Assembly: GCF_000813745.1 (NCBI RefSeq)
Contig: NZ_JWLC01000003.1
Coordinates: 1 to 64,000, forward strand
Length of the DNA: 64,000 nt
Source of the DNA: Leisingera sp. ANG-M1
GTDB lineage: Bacteria > Pseudomonadota > Alphaproteobacteria > Rhodobacterales > Rhodobacteraceae
Direction: 5' to 3'
Positions within the stretch are counted from its first letter, which is position 1. Every line of letters starts with the position of its first letter. This document shows, in pieces, positions 39,001-47,862 of this stretch. A program made the translations under genes and the position numbers. Under the pieces are notes generated by a model. That model did no database searches and was not told where the DNA came from. It worked only from the letters and a program-made list of their open reading frames with translations.

Positions 39001-41997
39001 TCAGTTGGAGACGTAGCCCGCCACCACCTGCAAAAGTTTGAAGGCGGTCGAGGCATCGTTTTCCACCACCGCCAGGAATTCCTCCTCACCGATCCGCAAG
39101 CAGTTGAGATCGGTGGCCGCGATCATGCTTAGCGCCCGCGGCTCGTGCCGGATCAGTCCCAGCTCACCCACCAGCCGCCCGGGGCCCACCATGGCAATCA
39201 GCCGGTCCTCGGCGCCCTCCTGCGGCAGATACAACCCAGCCTCGCCTTCCAGGATCATATAGGCACCGTCCGAGGCTTCATCATCCTTCAGGAACACCAC
39301 CTCGCCCGCCTTGGCATCATACCAGCGCGCGCCAAAGGCCAAGAGGCGCAGCTGGCGGCGGTTCAGCCCAGAAAACAGCTCGGTCTGCTCCAGCGCCCTG
39401 AGCTTGCGCGCCAGGTCCTGGCTCGCCGCCCCGTCGCCTGCCGCCGCGGCCTGGGCCTCGTCGCTGACCAGACGGCCTTGGCGCAGCTCGTAATAGACAT
39501 CAAAGACATCCGGGCTCTGGAAAGCAGGCGCCAGGTAGATCAGCGTGGTTTCCGGCAGCAGCTTGCGCAGGTTCTTGTGCACCGCCACCCGGGTTTCCAG
39601 GTCATAGCTCGCCATGGCGGAATCAAGGATCAGCACATCCGGCCGTTTGATAGTCGCCCGGCAGAAGGCCAGCGGTTCGGCAAAGCTGGCGGCCAGCCCC
39701 TGCCCGCCCACGGCAATCGGCATGTCAAAGATCAGCTCAACAACCTGATCGCGCAGGCCGTCCCGCACCATGAGGTCCGAAACGAGTTTCCGCACCTCGT
39801 CCCCCTTGGCACCAGCAGCATCGGAGATCTTGCCGAACAGGGCGTTTTCCAAAACCGTCAGGCTGGGTGCGAAACTGTCGTTGGAAAACGGCACGAACCC
39901 TGCGCCCAGCGCCTTGCGCAATCCCTGCCCGTGGCTGCGGCGGAAGCCGAGGATGCGCTCCATCATGCCGTCCTCGAAGGCCGGGCCGATCTGTTCGGCT
40001 GAAATGGTGAAAGGCACGATCAGCAGCTGAGCCAGCTCTTCGCGGCTTAATGCTGCCGCATCGACGTCGCCTGGCTTGTCGACTAGCGCCAGTGCCGCTT
40101 CATAAGCCTCAATATCCAGGCCAAGCTTGCGGAACAGCGGATGGGTTGTACCGTCCATTCCGAAAATCTGCCGCAGCATCTCGACCACATCGCGGGTCAG
40201 TGCTACCAGCCCCTCGTCCAGGCCCAGCTGCTTGAGCTGATCGAGAAACTCAGCATGGCGGTGCAGCATTTCGCCAGTCATTGCTTTCTGCGAAGCTGCA
40301 AACAGCAAGTTCTCCGCCACCGGCAGTGCCGGGTTGTAACTCTCGGCCTCCAGGAAATGCACATGCATATCCAGCCCGGCTTCCTGCAGCGCCTGCCGGA
40401 CAACAGGGCGGAGTTTCACCAATTGCTCCGCCAGCTCTGCGTGGGCTGAGGCGTCAAAAACCTGTTCTATGCCGCGGCGGAACAGGGCGGTGTCCGAGCC
40501 GATCCCTTCGACCAGCTTCAGCCACCAGTCCCGCAGCTCTGCCTCGCTGGAAAACCCGGCCAGATGCGGATCCAGCCAGGGCACATCAAAGGGATCCGGG
40601 CTGTTGCCTGCCTTCTTGGCGACCTCCAGCTTCTGCCTGTCGCGCGGCTCGCCGACCGGGCGCAGCCGCATCGGCATCATCACATTGTCGCCAAAGGAGC
40701 CCTGAAACAGAACGGGCCGCGAGGTGGCGTAGCCGATCCGCGCCGCAACCGTGGCCTGATGCAGCCCGCTGAGGTTCTGCTCTGCCACCGTGACAGTGCC
40801 TGCAGTTGGCAGGATTTCCCGGGTCAAGAGTTCCGCAAGCGCCCGCCGGTCTTCCTCTGACGGCGCCGCAATGCCAATCACCTGCCCCGCCGGGAAGGTA
40901 GCGCTCAGGTCCTCCAGTACCAGGTTGCCATCAGTATCGCGCACATTGACCGCATCCAGCACCACGTCTCCCTTGAGCCGCCCCAGCTCTTCTGGCGCGC
41001 CGCGCATCAGGTTTTCATCCACCATGCCCTGCGGCGCAAACCGCTCCAGGATCACTTCCCAGCGCAGGGACATGTCCTGGGTCTGGTTGTAATAGGCCAG
41101 CAGTTCCTTCCACGGGGATGCCAGGTCCTTGTAGGCCGCCAGCGCCGCCACCAGCGCGCCCAGCGAGACCTTGCCCTGCAGCACCAGAAACCCGCCGACC
41201 GCGTAGAAGAAGAACGGTGTCAGCTGGGTAATGAAGTTGTTGAGAAACTTCATGAAGAATTTCTTCTGGTAGATCTCGAAGCGAATATCGAACAGCCGCC
41301 CCAGCCGGTCGGTGATCACCGCCATCCGGTAGCGCCAGCCGCCATTGATCCGAAGCGTCGAGGCCCCCGCTGCGCTTTCGCCGATCTCGGTCGCCAGCGC
41401 CCGCACCTGCTTGATGCGCTTCTTGTTCAACAGGTTGATCTGGCGCTGCAGCTTGGGAATCAGCCAGCCCTGCAGCGGAATGAGCGCAATGGCAGCCAGC
41501 CCGAACCAGACACTTTGCAGAAACAGAAAGAACAGGATCGTCAGCATCTGCCCCGCCTGCAGCACCGGCTGGCTGACCGCATCCCCCATCAGCCCGCCCA
41601 TCGGCTCGGATTCGGAGGTGACCATCGACACCAGCTCGCCCTGGCTGACCCGCTCGAAATAAGGCTGCGGGAAGCGCAGTACGCGGGCGATCAGCTGATA
41701 GCGGAAGCGGCGCAGCATGCGCTCGGCCAGCACCCCCTTCATGGTGTTGATCCGCATCTTCAGCAGGCCGTGGCACAATACGGCTAGCAGGAAGCCGCCG
41801 CAGAGGATCCACAGGAAGGTCAGCTGGTCAAAGCTCTGCCCCAGCACCGTGATGGTTGAGGTTTCCGAGCCGATGGCATCATTGATGATCCGCTTCGGCA
41901 GTTCCAGCGTCAGGTAGAGCAGCGGGAACAGGCAGGCGGTGACCAGCAGCAGTACCAGCTGGTCGCGTTTTGAGTATTTCCAGATGAAACGGAACAA
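39001..41997 (-). CDS. ABC-exporter-like protein with degenerate ATPase domain and C-terminal cNMP-binding-like domain
   Basis: The 998-residue protein begins as a type I ABC exporter with membrane helices and coupling regions at 1-310 (FERVSQGELVSMVTSESE, SLGALVAALAAYKDL). The ATPase domain follows (from about 345) but every key motif appears lost: Walker A reads APSEEDRRA at 378-386, the Q-loop IGYATS, the signature VGGQGLA at 763-769, Walker B ends LILDS with Ser for Glu at 793, and the H-loop lacks His (YLAPAF). About 270 extra residues lie between Q-loop and signature. Residues 870-998 look like a cyclic-nucleotide-binding domain (GELGLIRHEPRALSMIA). It is probably not an ATP-driven pump; a sensor or regulatory membrane protein is one possibility. 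Confidence 0.85.
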   Translation of the reverse strand: MFRFIWKYSKRDQLVLLLVTACLFPLLYLTLELPKRIINDAIGSETSTITVLGQSFDQLTFLWILCGGFLLAVLCHGLLKMRINTMKGVLAERMLRRFRYQLIARVLRFPQPYFERVSQGELVSMVTSESEPMGGLMGDAVSQPVLQAGQMLTILFFLFLQSVWFGLAAIALIPLQGWLIPKLQRQINLLNKKRIKQVRALATEIGESAAGASTLRINGGWRYRMAVITDRLGRLFDIRFEIYQKKFFMKFLNNFITQLTPFFFYAVGGFLVLQGKVSLGALVAALAAYKDLASPWKELLAYYNQTQDMSLRWEVILERFAPQGMVDENLMRGAPEELGRLKGDVVLDAVNVRDTDGNLVLEDLSATFPAGQVIGIAAPSEEDRRALAELLTREILPTAGTVTVAEQNLSGLHQATVAARIGYATSRPVLFQGSFGDNVMMPMRLRPVGEPRDRQKLEVAKKAGNSPDPFDVPWLDPHLAGFSSEAELRDWWLKLVEGIGSDTALFRRGIEQVFDASAHAELAEQLVKLRPVVRQALQEAGLDMHVHFLEAESYNPALPVAENLLFAASQKAMTGEMLHRHAEFLDQLKQLGLDEGLVALTRDVVEMLRQIFGMDGTTHPLFRKLGLDIEAYEAALALVDKPGDVDAAALSREELAQLLIVPFTISAEQIGPAFEDGMMERILGFRRSHGQGLRKALGAGFVPFSNDSFAPSLTVLENALFGKISDAAGAKGDEVRKLVSDLMVRDGLRDQVVELIFDMPIAVGGQGLAASFAEPLAFCRATIKRPDVLILDSAMASYDLETRVAVHKNLRKLLPETTLIYLAPAFQSPDVFDVYYELRQGRLVSDEAQAAAAGDGAASQDLARKLRALEQTELFSGLNRRQLRLLAFGARWYDAKAGEVVFLKDDEASDGAYMILEGEAGLYLPQEGAEDRLIAMVGPGRLVGELGLIRHEPRALSMIAATDLNCLRIGEEEFLAVVENDASTAFKLLQVVAGYVSN

Positions 41998-42202
41998 AGA
42001 GCGTTCGATGGGAAAGCTCCATCAATGGCGGCTTCGGATATGGGCTGCCTATGGGTAGCGCGGTTTGGCAGGCACAGGCAATGGGCAGAAACCCGCCCGG
42101 CCGCGCCCTGTCCCGTTACGGCACCTTGCCGGCGCAGCATTTGCCAGACGGCAAAAAATCCGTAAGGTTCCAGCACCGTACACTTGCTGGAGGTCATTCG
42201 GT

Positions 42203-42595
42203 TTGCCTGAATACGTCGGTTCCGTCCTGCTTTTGCTCTGCGCGCTGCAGGTCAAGCACATGTTTGCCGACTTCTTTCTGCAGACGCCGAAGATGCTGGC
42301 CGGCCGCTGCGCCTATGTCCACATGGGCCGCGCGCAGCATGCGGGGGTGCATATCATCGGCTCGGCCATTGTCTTTGCCCTGTTCGGAGCACCTGTGGTT
42401 TTCATCCTGGTGCTGGCCGCATTGGAATGGGTGGTGCATTTCCACATCGACTTCGGCAAGGCGCGCTATTCAGAGGTGAAGAAACTGAACCCGCAGCAGG
42501 CACGGTTCTGGCAGGCCATGGGCGCGGACCAGATGCTGCACCAGCTGACCTATGTCGCCATGGCCTGGGCCTGGGTCAAATACACGGCGATGTAA
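42203..42595 (+). CDS. DUF3307 family membrane protein
   Basis: This 130-residue protein fits DUF3307: a first helix with LLLLCALQVKHMFADFFLQT, a second hydrophobic stretch (HIIGSAIVFALFG, FILVLAALEWVVHFHIDF) and a C-terminal FWQAMGADQMLHQLTYVAMAWAW. Function unknown; inner-membrane location expected. TTG at 42203, with GGAGG 9 bases upstream, gives the family's usual N-terminus; longer frames add unconserved sequence. It is divergent from the ABC-like gene. Confidence 0.8.
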   Translation: MPEYVGSVLLLLCALQVKHMFADFFLQTPKMLAGRCAYVHMGRAQHAGVHIIGSAIVFALFGAPVVFILVLAALEWVVHFHIDFGKARYSEVKKLNPQQARFWQAMGADQMLHQLTYVAMAWAWVKYTAM

Positions 42596-42604
42596 ACCGC
42601 AGCC

Positions 42605-42685
42605 TTGGGGGCCAGCCCCCAAACCCCCGGAGTATTTCCAGCAAGATGAATGAGCAGGCCCCTTTTCATCTTGCTCCAAATACTC
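42605..42685. repeat. AGTATTT inverted-repeat element, full copy with flanking hairpin
   Basis: TTGGGGG/CCCCCAA (42605-42611 and 42616-42622) forms one hairpin. Just after it a 21-base arm beginning GAGTATTT (42630-42650) pairs with a 21-base arm ending AAATACTC (42665-42685), with a single 2x2 mismatch. It stands between convergent genes, where a bidirectional terminator is expected. Related copies are at 19208-19226 and 55129-55195. Confidence 0.75.
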
Positions 42686-42749
42686 TCGTCCCGCCGCCCG
42701 GCAGGCGGCTTTGCCGCCGAGAGGGGGCCAGCGCCGCGAGGCGCAATTA

Positions 42750-43208
42750 CTAGGGCACGACAGGTTTATCCCGCTTAATGGTCCGCAGCACCACATTGGT
42801 CTGGGCGCTGGCCACGGCCGGCAGGCGGAACAGGAAATCCTCCAGGAACCGGTTGTAAGCTTCCAGATCAGGTGCCAGCACCCGCAGGTGATAGTCCGCC
42901 TGCCCGGTAGTGGCATAACATTCCTGCACCAGCGGGCTGGTTTCCACCGCCCGTATAAACTCCACCAGCCTGTCCGGGTCGTGACGGGTCAGATGCACAT
43001 GCACCAGCGCCTGAAACCCCAGACCCATGGCCGGCGCATTCACCACCGCCCCGTAACGCTCGATAATGCCTGCCTCCTCCAGCGCCCGCACCCGGCGCCA
43101 AAGGGCGGAGGCGGACATCCCCACCGCCTCGGCCAGATCGGCATTCGAGATGCGGGAGTCTTCCTGCAGCAGGGTCAGAATGCGGCGGTCGCGGTCGTCG
43201 ATCTTCAT
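42750..43208 (-). CDS. Lrp/AsnC-family transcriptional regulator
   Basis: This 152-residue protein has an N-terminal helix-turn-helix (DDRDRRILTLLQEDSRISNADL, MSASALWRRVRALEEAGII) and a C-terminal RAM effector domain (ALVHVHLTRHD, VQECYATTGQADYHLRV). ATG at 43208 is preferred to 43289, which would add unconserved residues. It is divergent from the indolepyruvate oxidoreductase gene, an amino-acid catabolic enzyme and its likely target. A perfect TTGATCAA palindrome lies in the shared gap at 43243-43250. Confidence 0.9.
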   Translation of the reverse strand: MKIDDRDRRILTLLQEDSRISNADLAEAVGMSASALWRRVRALEEAGIIERYGAVVNAPAMGLGFQALVHVHLTRHDPDRLVEFIRAVETSPLVQECYATTGQADYHLRVLAPDLEAYNRFLEDFLFRLPAVASAQTNVVLRTIKRDKPVVP

Positions 43209-43355
43209 GAATCGGTCCAGATTTTCAGAAAGCGGCGGTGATTTGATCAATCTAACCATAAATCTCCGCAAAACCAGCAACAGGGGCAAATCTTTTCAGG
43301 CTTTGGGGATTATTCTTCCGAAAAACACGACTTTGCGCGCAAGGACTCCCCCGCG

Positions 43356-46300
43356 ATGACCAAGCTGAGCCACGATTTCCGCAGCTACAAGCTGGATGAC
43401 AGATACGACATGACCAAGGGCCGGGTGTTCCTCACCGGCACCCAGGCGCTGGCCCGGATCATGCTGGACCAGGCCCGGCGCGACCGCGAAAGCGGGCTGA
43501 ACACCGCAGGCTTTGTTTCGGGCTACCGCGGCTCGCCCTTGGGCGGCGTCGATCTGGAGTTCTGGCGCGCCCAGGAGCGGATGCAGGCGAACCGGATCAA
43601 ATTCATGCCCGCCGTAAACGAGGACCTCGGCGCGACGGCCGTCCTGGGCGCGCAGCAGGCGGTGCTGGACCCGCACTGCGAGGTCGAAGGCGTGTTCTCC
43701 ATGTGGTACGGCAAAGGCCCGGGCGTGGACCGCTCCGGCGATGCGCTGAAGCATGGCAACGCTTATGGGTCGTCGGAAAAGGGCGGCGTGCTGGTGGTGG
43801 CGGGCGATGACCATGGCTGCGTCAGCTCCTCCATGCCGCATCAGTCGGACGCCGCTTTCCTGGCCTGGTTCATGCCGATCCTGAACCCGGCGGATGTGTC
43901 GGAATACCTGACTTTCGGCGAATACGGCTTTGCCCTGTCGCGCTACTCGGGCACCTGGGTGGGGTTCAAGGCAGTGTCTGAAACCGTGGAGAGCGCCCGC
44001 TCGGTGGAGCTCCGCCCGGACCGCAGGTTCATCTACCCGGAGCTGCCGGACTACCCCGGCGGGCTGCATATCCGCCGCGCCGACCTGCCCTCGCCCGAGA
44101 TCGAAACCCGCATCCATGCCAAGCTGGACGCAGTGCGCGCCTTTGCCGAGGCCAATCCGATCGACAAGCGGATTTATGACATCAAGGAGGCGAAGTTCGG
44201 CTTTGTCTCCACCGGCAAGGGGCATCTGGACCTGATGGAGGCGCTGCGGCTTCTGGGGCTGGACGAGGCCGCCTGCCGCCGCCTCGGCATCGACATCTAC
44301 AAGGTTGGCATGGTCTGGCCGCTGGACCGCACCGACGCGCTGCGGTTTGTCCGCGGCAAGCAGGAGGTGCTGGTTGTTGAAGAGAAGCGCGGCATCATCG
44401 AGAGCCAGTTCAAGGAGAACTTCTACGACTGGCCCGGCAGCAAACCGGAGAAGATGGTCGGCAAATACGACAGCCAGGGCGCGCCGCTGATCCCCTGGAC
44501 CGGAGAGCTGAGCCCGCTGTTGCTGGCGCCCATCGTGGCGGCGCGGCTGGACAAGTTCTTCCCCGAGGAAAACCTGCCCGCAAAGGCCGCAGCGCTGACG
44601 GCTGAACCGCCGAAGGTGCTGAACGTGCCCGGCGCCACCCGCACGCCCTATTTCTGCTCGGGCTGCCCGCATAACTCCTCGACCAAGCTGCCTGAAGGGT
44701 CCAAGGCGTTTTCCGGCATCGGCTGCCATGTGATGGCCAGTTGGATGGACCGGGAGACCGCAGGCTATGCGCAGATGGGCGGAGAAGGCGTGCCCTGGAC
44801 TGTCGCCTCGCAGTTCAACGGCAACAAGCATGTGTTCCAGAACCTGGGCGAAGGCACCTGGTACCACTCGGGCTCTTTGGCGATCCGCCAGGCGGTCGCG
44901 GCCGGCACCAACATCACCTACAAGATCCTCTACAATGACGCGGTGGCGATGACCGGCGGCCAGCCGGTGGACGGGCCGGTCTCGGTGCATGGCATCGCCC
45001 AGACCTGTCGCGCCGAAGGGGTGGAGCGGATTGCCCTGGTCTCTGATGACATCGGCAAATTTATTCATAGCGATTTCCCACGCGGCACCACCTTCCACGA
45101 CCGCGCCGAACTCGACAGGGTGCAGCGCGAGCTGCGGGACATCCCCGGCGTCACCGTGCTGATCTACGAGCAGACCTGCGCCACCGAAAAGCGCCGCCGC
45201 CGCAAGCGCGGCAAGATGGAGGACCCCAAGCGCTTTGCCTTTATCAACGATCTGGTCTGCGAGGGCTGCGGCGATTGCTCGGTGGAGAGCAACTGCCTGA
45301 GCGTGGAGCCGAAAGAGACCCCCTTTGGCCGCAAGCGCAAGATTAACCTCAGCACCTGCAACAAGGACTTCTCCTGCCTGAACGGATTCTGCCCCAGCTT
45401 TGTGACCGTCGAAGGCGCCACCCGGCGCAAGAAGAAGCCAGCCGGGCTGGACGCGGCTCAATTGACCACCAAGCTGCCCGCCCCCGAACTGCCTTCGCTC
45501 ACGGAGCCGTTCGATCTGCTGGTCACTGGGGTCGGAGGCACCGGCGTGGTCACCGTTGGCGCGCTGATCACCATGGCCGCACATCTGGAGGGCAAGGGCG
45601 CCAGCGTCCTGGACTTCACCGGCTTTGCCCAGAAGTTCGGCACAGTGCTGAGCTATATCCGGCTCTCCAAGGAACCGGAGAGCCTGAACCAAGTGCGCAT
45701 TGATCAGGGCGGCGCCGATGCCGTCATCGGCTGCGACGTGGTGGTGAGCTCGGCGCCCAAGGCCTCGGTGCACTACCGCCGTGGCACCAAGGTGGTGCTG
45801 AACCGGGCAGAGATGCCCACCGGCGATCTGGTGCTGCGCCGCGATGCTGACCTGATGGCCGGGGTGCGGGAACAGACCGTCGCAGAAGCGGTGGGTCCGC
45901 AGAACCTGTCGGGCTTCAACGCAAATGAAGCGGCGGAGGAGATGCTGGGCGATGCGGTGCTGGCCAATGTCATGATGCTGGGCTTTGCCTGGCAGAAAGG
46001 GCTGGTGCCGGTGAGCGCTGGCGCATTGGACCAGGCGATTGAGCTGAACGGGGTTGCGGTAGAGAAAAACCGCCTTGCATTTGCCATCGGCCGGGCGATG
46101 GCCGCGGACCCGCATCTGGTCGCCAGCCACTACGAGGAGAAACCGGAACAGGATGAAACCCTGGACTGCATGATCGAGCGGCGCGCGACCTTCCTCACAG
46201 GGTATCAGAACATGGCCTATGCCGGACGCTATACCAGTGCCTTGAAACGGTTCCGCAGCACGCTGCCGGAGGCTGCGCAGGAAGAGCTTACCAAGCCCGC

Positions 46301-46778
46301 CGCCCAGGCGCTGTTCAAACTGATGGCCTACAAGGACGAGTTCGAAGTGGCCCGCCTCCTGACCAGCGAGGCTTTCCAGCATCAGCTGGCAGATGAATTC
46401 GAAGGCGATTTCAGCATCAAATACCACCTCGCCCCGCCGTTGCTGAACTGGAAACAGGACGCGCAGGGACGCCCTGCCAAACGTGCCTTTGGCGCCTGGC
46501 TGCGGCCCGCAATGAACCTGCTGGCCAAAGGGAAAGCCTTGCGCGGCTCAGCCTTCAATCCCTTCGGCTACCACGAGGAGGCGCGGCTCCACCAGGACCT
46601 GCTGGCGTGGTTTGAAACTGCTTTGGACACCGTCGCCAGCCGCTACAGGGTGGAAACCCATGACGATTGCCTGAAAGTGCTGCAGGCGCCGATGGAGATC
46701 CGCGGTTATGGACCTGTGCGCCTGGAGGCCGCCCGGGACGCGCGGAACCGGGCCGAGGAATTGCTTGCCAGTCTCTAG
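43356..46778 (+). CDS. Indolepyruvate:ferredoxin oxidoreductase, fused single chain
   Basis: This 1140-residue protein joins the thiamine-diphosphate (alpha-type) and gamma-type parts of indolepyruvate:ferredoxin oxidoreductase. The N-terminal region has GFVSGYRGSPLGG and SMWYGKGPGVDR; two cysteine clusters, CEGCGDCSVESNC and CNKDFSCLNGFC (about 635-682), can hold Fe-S centres; the gamma part starts with VTGVGGTGVVTVGAL near 726. It oxidatively decarboxylates aryl or branched 2-oxoacids to acyl-CoA in amino-acid breakdown. The fused aerobic form is common in alphaproteobacteria. Divergent from Lrp; convergent TetR starts 2 bases after its stop. Confidence 0.93.
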   Translation: MTKLSHDFRSYKLDDRYDMTKGRVFLTGTQALARIMLDQARRDRESGLNTAGFVSGYRGSPLGGVDLEFWRAQERMQANRIKFMPAVNEDLGATAVLGAQQAVLDPHCEVEGVFSMWYGKGPGVDRSGDALKHGNAYGSSEKGGVLVVAGDDHGCVSSSMPHQSDAAFLAWFMPILNPADVSEYLTFGEYGFALSRYSGTWVGFKAVSETVESARSVELRPDRRFIYPELPDYPGGLHIRRADLPSPEIETRIHAKLDAVRAFAEANPIDKRIYDIKEAKFGFVSTGKGHLDLMEALRLLGLDEAACRRLGIDIYKVGMVWPLDRTDALRFVRGKQEVLVVEEKRGIIESQFKENFYDWPGSKPEKMVGKYDSQGAPLIPWTGELSPLLLAPIVAARLDKFFPEENLPAKAAALTAEPPKVLNVPGATRTPYFCSGCPHNSSTKLPEGSKAFSGIGCHVMASWMDRETAGYAQMGGEGVPWTVASQFNGNKHVFQNLGEGTWYHSGSLAIRQAVAAGTNITYKILYNDAVAMTGGQPVDGPVSVHGIAQTCRAEGVERIALVSDDIGKFIHSDFPRGTTFHDRAELDRVQRELRDIPGVTVLIYEQTCATEKRRRRKRGKMEDPKRFAFINDLVCEGCGDCSVESNCLSVEPKETPFGRKRKINLSTCNKDFSCLNGFCPSFVTVEGATRRKKKPAGLDAAQLTTKLPAPELPSLTEPFDLLVTGVGGTGVVTVGALITMAAHLEGKGASVLDFTGFAQKFGTVLSYIRLSKEPESLNQVRIDQGGADAVIGCDVVVSSAPKASVHYRRGTKVVLNRAEMPTGDLVLRRDADLMAGVREQTVAEAVGPQNLSGFNANEAAEEMLGDAVLANVMMLGFAWQKGLVPVSAGALDQAIELNGVAVEKNRLAFAIGRAMAADPHLVASHYEEKPEQDETLDCMIERRATFLTGYQNMAYAGRYTSALKRFRSTLPEAAQEELTKPAAQALFKLMAYKDEFEVARLLTSEAFQHQLADEFEGDFSIKYHLAPPLLNWKQDAQGRPAKRAFGAWLRPAMNLLAKGKALRGSAFNPFGYHEEARLHQDLLAWFETALDTVASRYRVETHDDCLKVLQAPMEIRGYGPVRLEAARDARNRAEELLASL

Positions 46779-46780
46779 GG

Positions 46781-47446
46781 TCAGACGTCCCAGTGCTGTT
46801 TGGTGAACTCGGTGAAAGCCTGCATTTCCTCCGGCAGCGGCTCGCGGCCGGTGAAGACTTTGAGGTACTCCGGTGTCACTTCCAGCCGGTGGGCATGGCT
46901 TTCGTTCGGGTCCGCCATGTCATAACCCAGCTGCATATAATAGAGTACTTTGGCCCGGGTCATCGCCTCGCGGTTTGCGTAGCCGTAGCGTTCGAACATG
47001 CCTGTCAGCGCCTCGACCCTGCGGCTGTCGGAGCGGTCCAGCAGGCTGCGCACCTTGCCTGAGCGGCGCGACCAGTCGCGTACCGCAAAATCCAGCGCAG
47101 TGTTGAAGAGGTTAGGATTGGTGATGCAGTGGAAGACGTTCAGCACCGCCCCGGTGATGGTCTTGGCCGGCGCCTCGGCCTGGCGCACCATGCCGGCGGT
47201 GTTGGTCTGCTCCCAGGTTTTCAGCAGCGCGTCCAAAAGGTCCTGGCGCGACTTGAAATACCAGTAGAAAGAGGAGCGTGAAACCTGCATCCGCTCGGCC
47301 AGCGCCAGCACCTTGACCTGCTCCACCCCGTCCGAGATCAGCACGTCCATCGCCACGTTCAGCCAATCATCGCGGGTGACCTTGATATTGCCCACCAGCG
47401 GCTCGGCCTCGGGGTTGTCCCGGTGCAGTACAGGTTTTTGCGCCAT
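46781..47446 (-). CDS. TetR/AcrR-family transcriptional regulator
   Basis: This 221-residue protein has a TetR-type N-terminal helix-turn-helix (WLNVAMDVLISDGVEQVKVLALAERMQVSRSSFYWYFKSRQDLL) and a helical ligand domain. AAGG precedes ATG 47446. Target unknown: it converges on the indolepyruvate oxidoreductase gene and is divergent from the peptide-type ABC operon across 416 bases, the likelier target. Confidence 0.88.
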   Translation of the reverse strand: MAQKPVLHRDNPEAEPLVGNIKVTRDDWLNVAMDVLISDGVEQVKVLALAERMQVSRSSFYWYFKSRQDLLDALLKTWEQTNTAGMVRQAEAPAKTITGAVLNVFHCITNPNLFNTALDFAVRDWSRRSGKVRSLLDRSDSRRVEALTGMFERYGYANREAMTRAKVLYYMQLGYDMADPNESHAHRLEVTPEYLKVFTGREPLPEEMQAFTEFTKQHWDV

Positions 47447-47862
47447 TTGCCGCCTTTCACGTCCATCGCTTCCCGCCCCATCCTAGGAGGGCGGGCTGCC
47501 GCCGCCAACAGCACAGCCCCGCCGTTTCGGCCAGCAAGTGGCGGCAAAGCAACAGCCGTGCCCCGGCGGCGTCCGGATCGGTTCCGGCATGGAAACCATA
47601 ACCGGAACGCGGATGTTATCATTTGTGAACCCAGGCTATGTACAAACCGCAAAACCGTCACAAAACCGGTACCGGCATTGGCTAACAGGCGCGTACCGGG
47701 CCTTTGGCGGCGGTCGGAAAGCCGTTCACATTTCCCTTGCGCCGCGGACGGATGGCCAAATGGGGTTTGACTAAACGGCGCCGGTCGCGCGAAGGTGAGC
47801 AAAAAAACAGGGGAAAACACGATCTCATGAACGCCTTAAACCAGCCGGGCGGGCAAAACTGA
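47447..47862. promoter_or_regulatory. 416-base control region between tetR and the ABC operon
   Basis: No gene is evident. Two symmetric sites stand out: GTTCCGG (47581-47587) with CCGGAAC (47602-47608), and the perfect 10-bp palindrome CCGGTACCGG (47666-47675). Either could be an operator for the divergent TetR. A TTGACT at 47767-47772 resembles a -35 box, but I see no matching -10. Confidence 0.4.

Noticed and set aside
43296-46427. A 1043-codon open frame on the minus strand
   Set aside because: It lies fully antisense to the indolepyruvate oxidoreductase gene, whose motifs are clear; such long antisense frames are common in GC-rich DNA.
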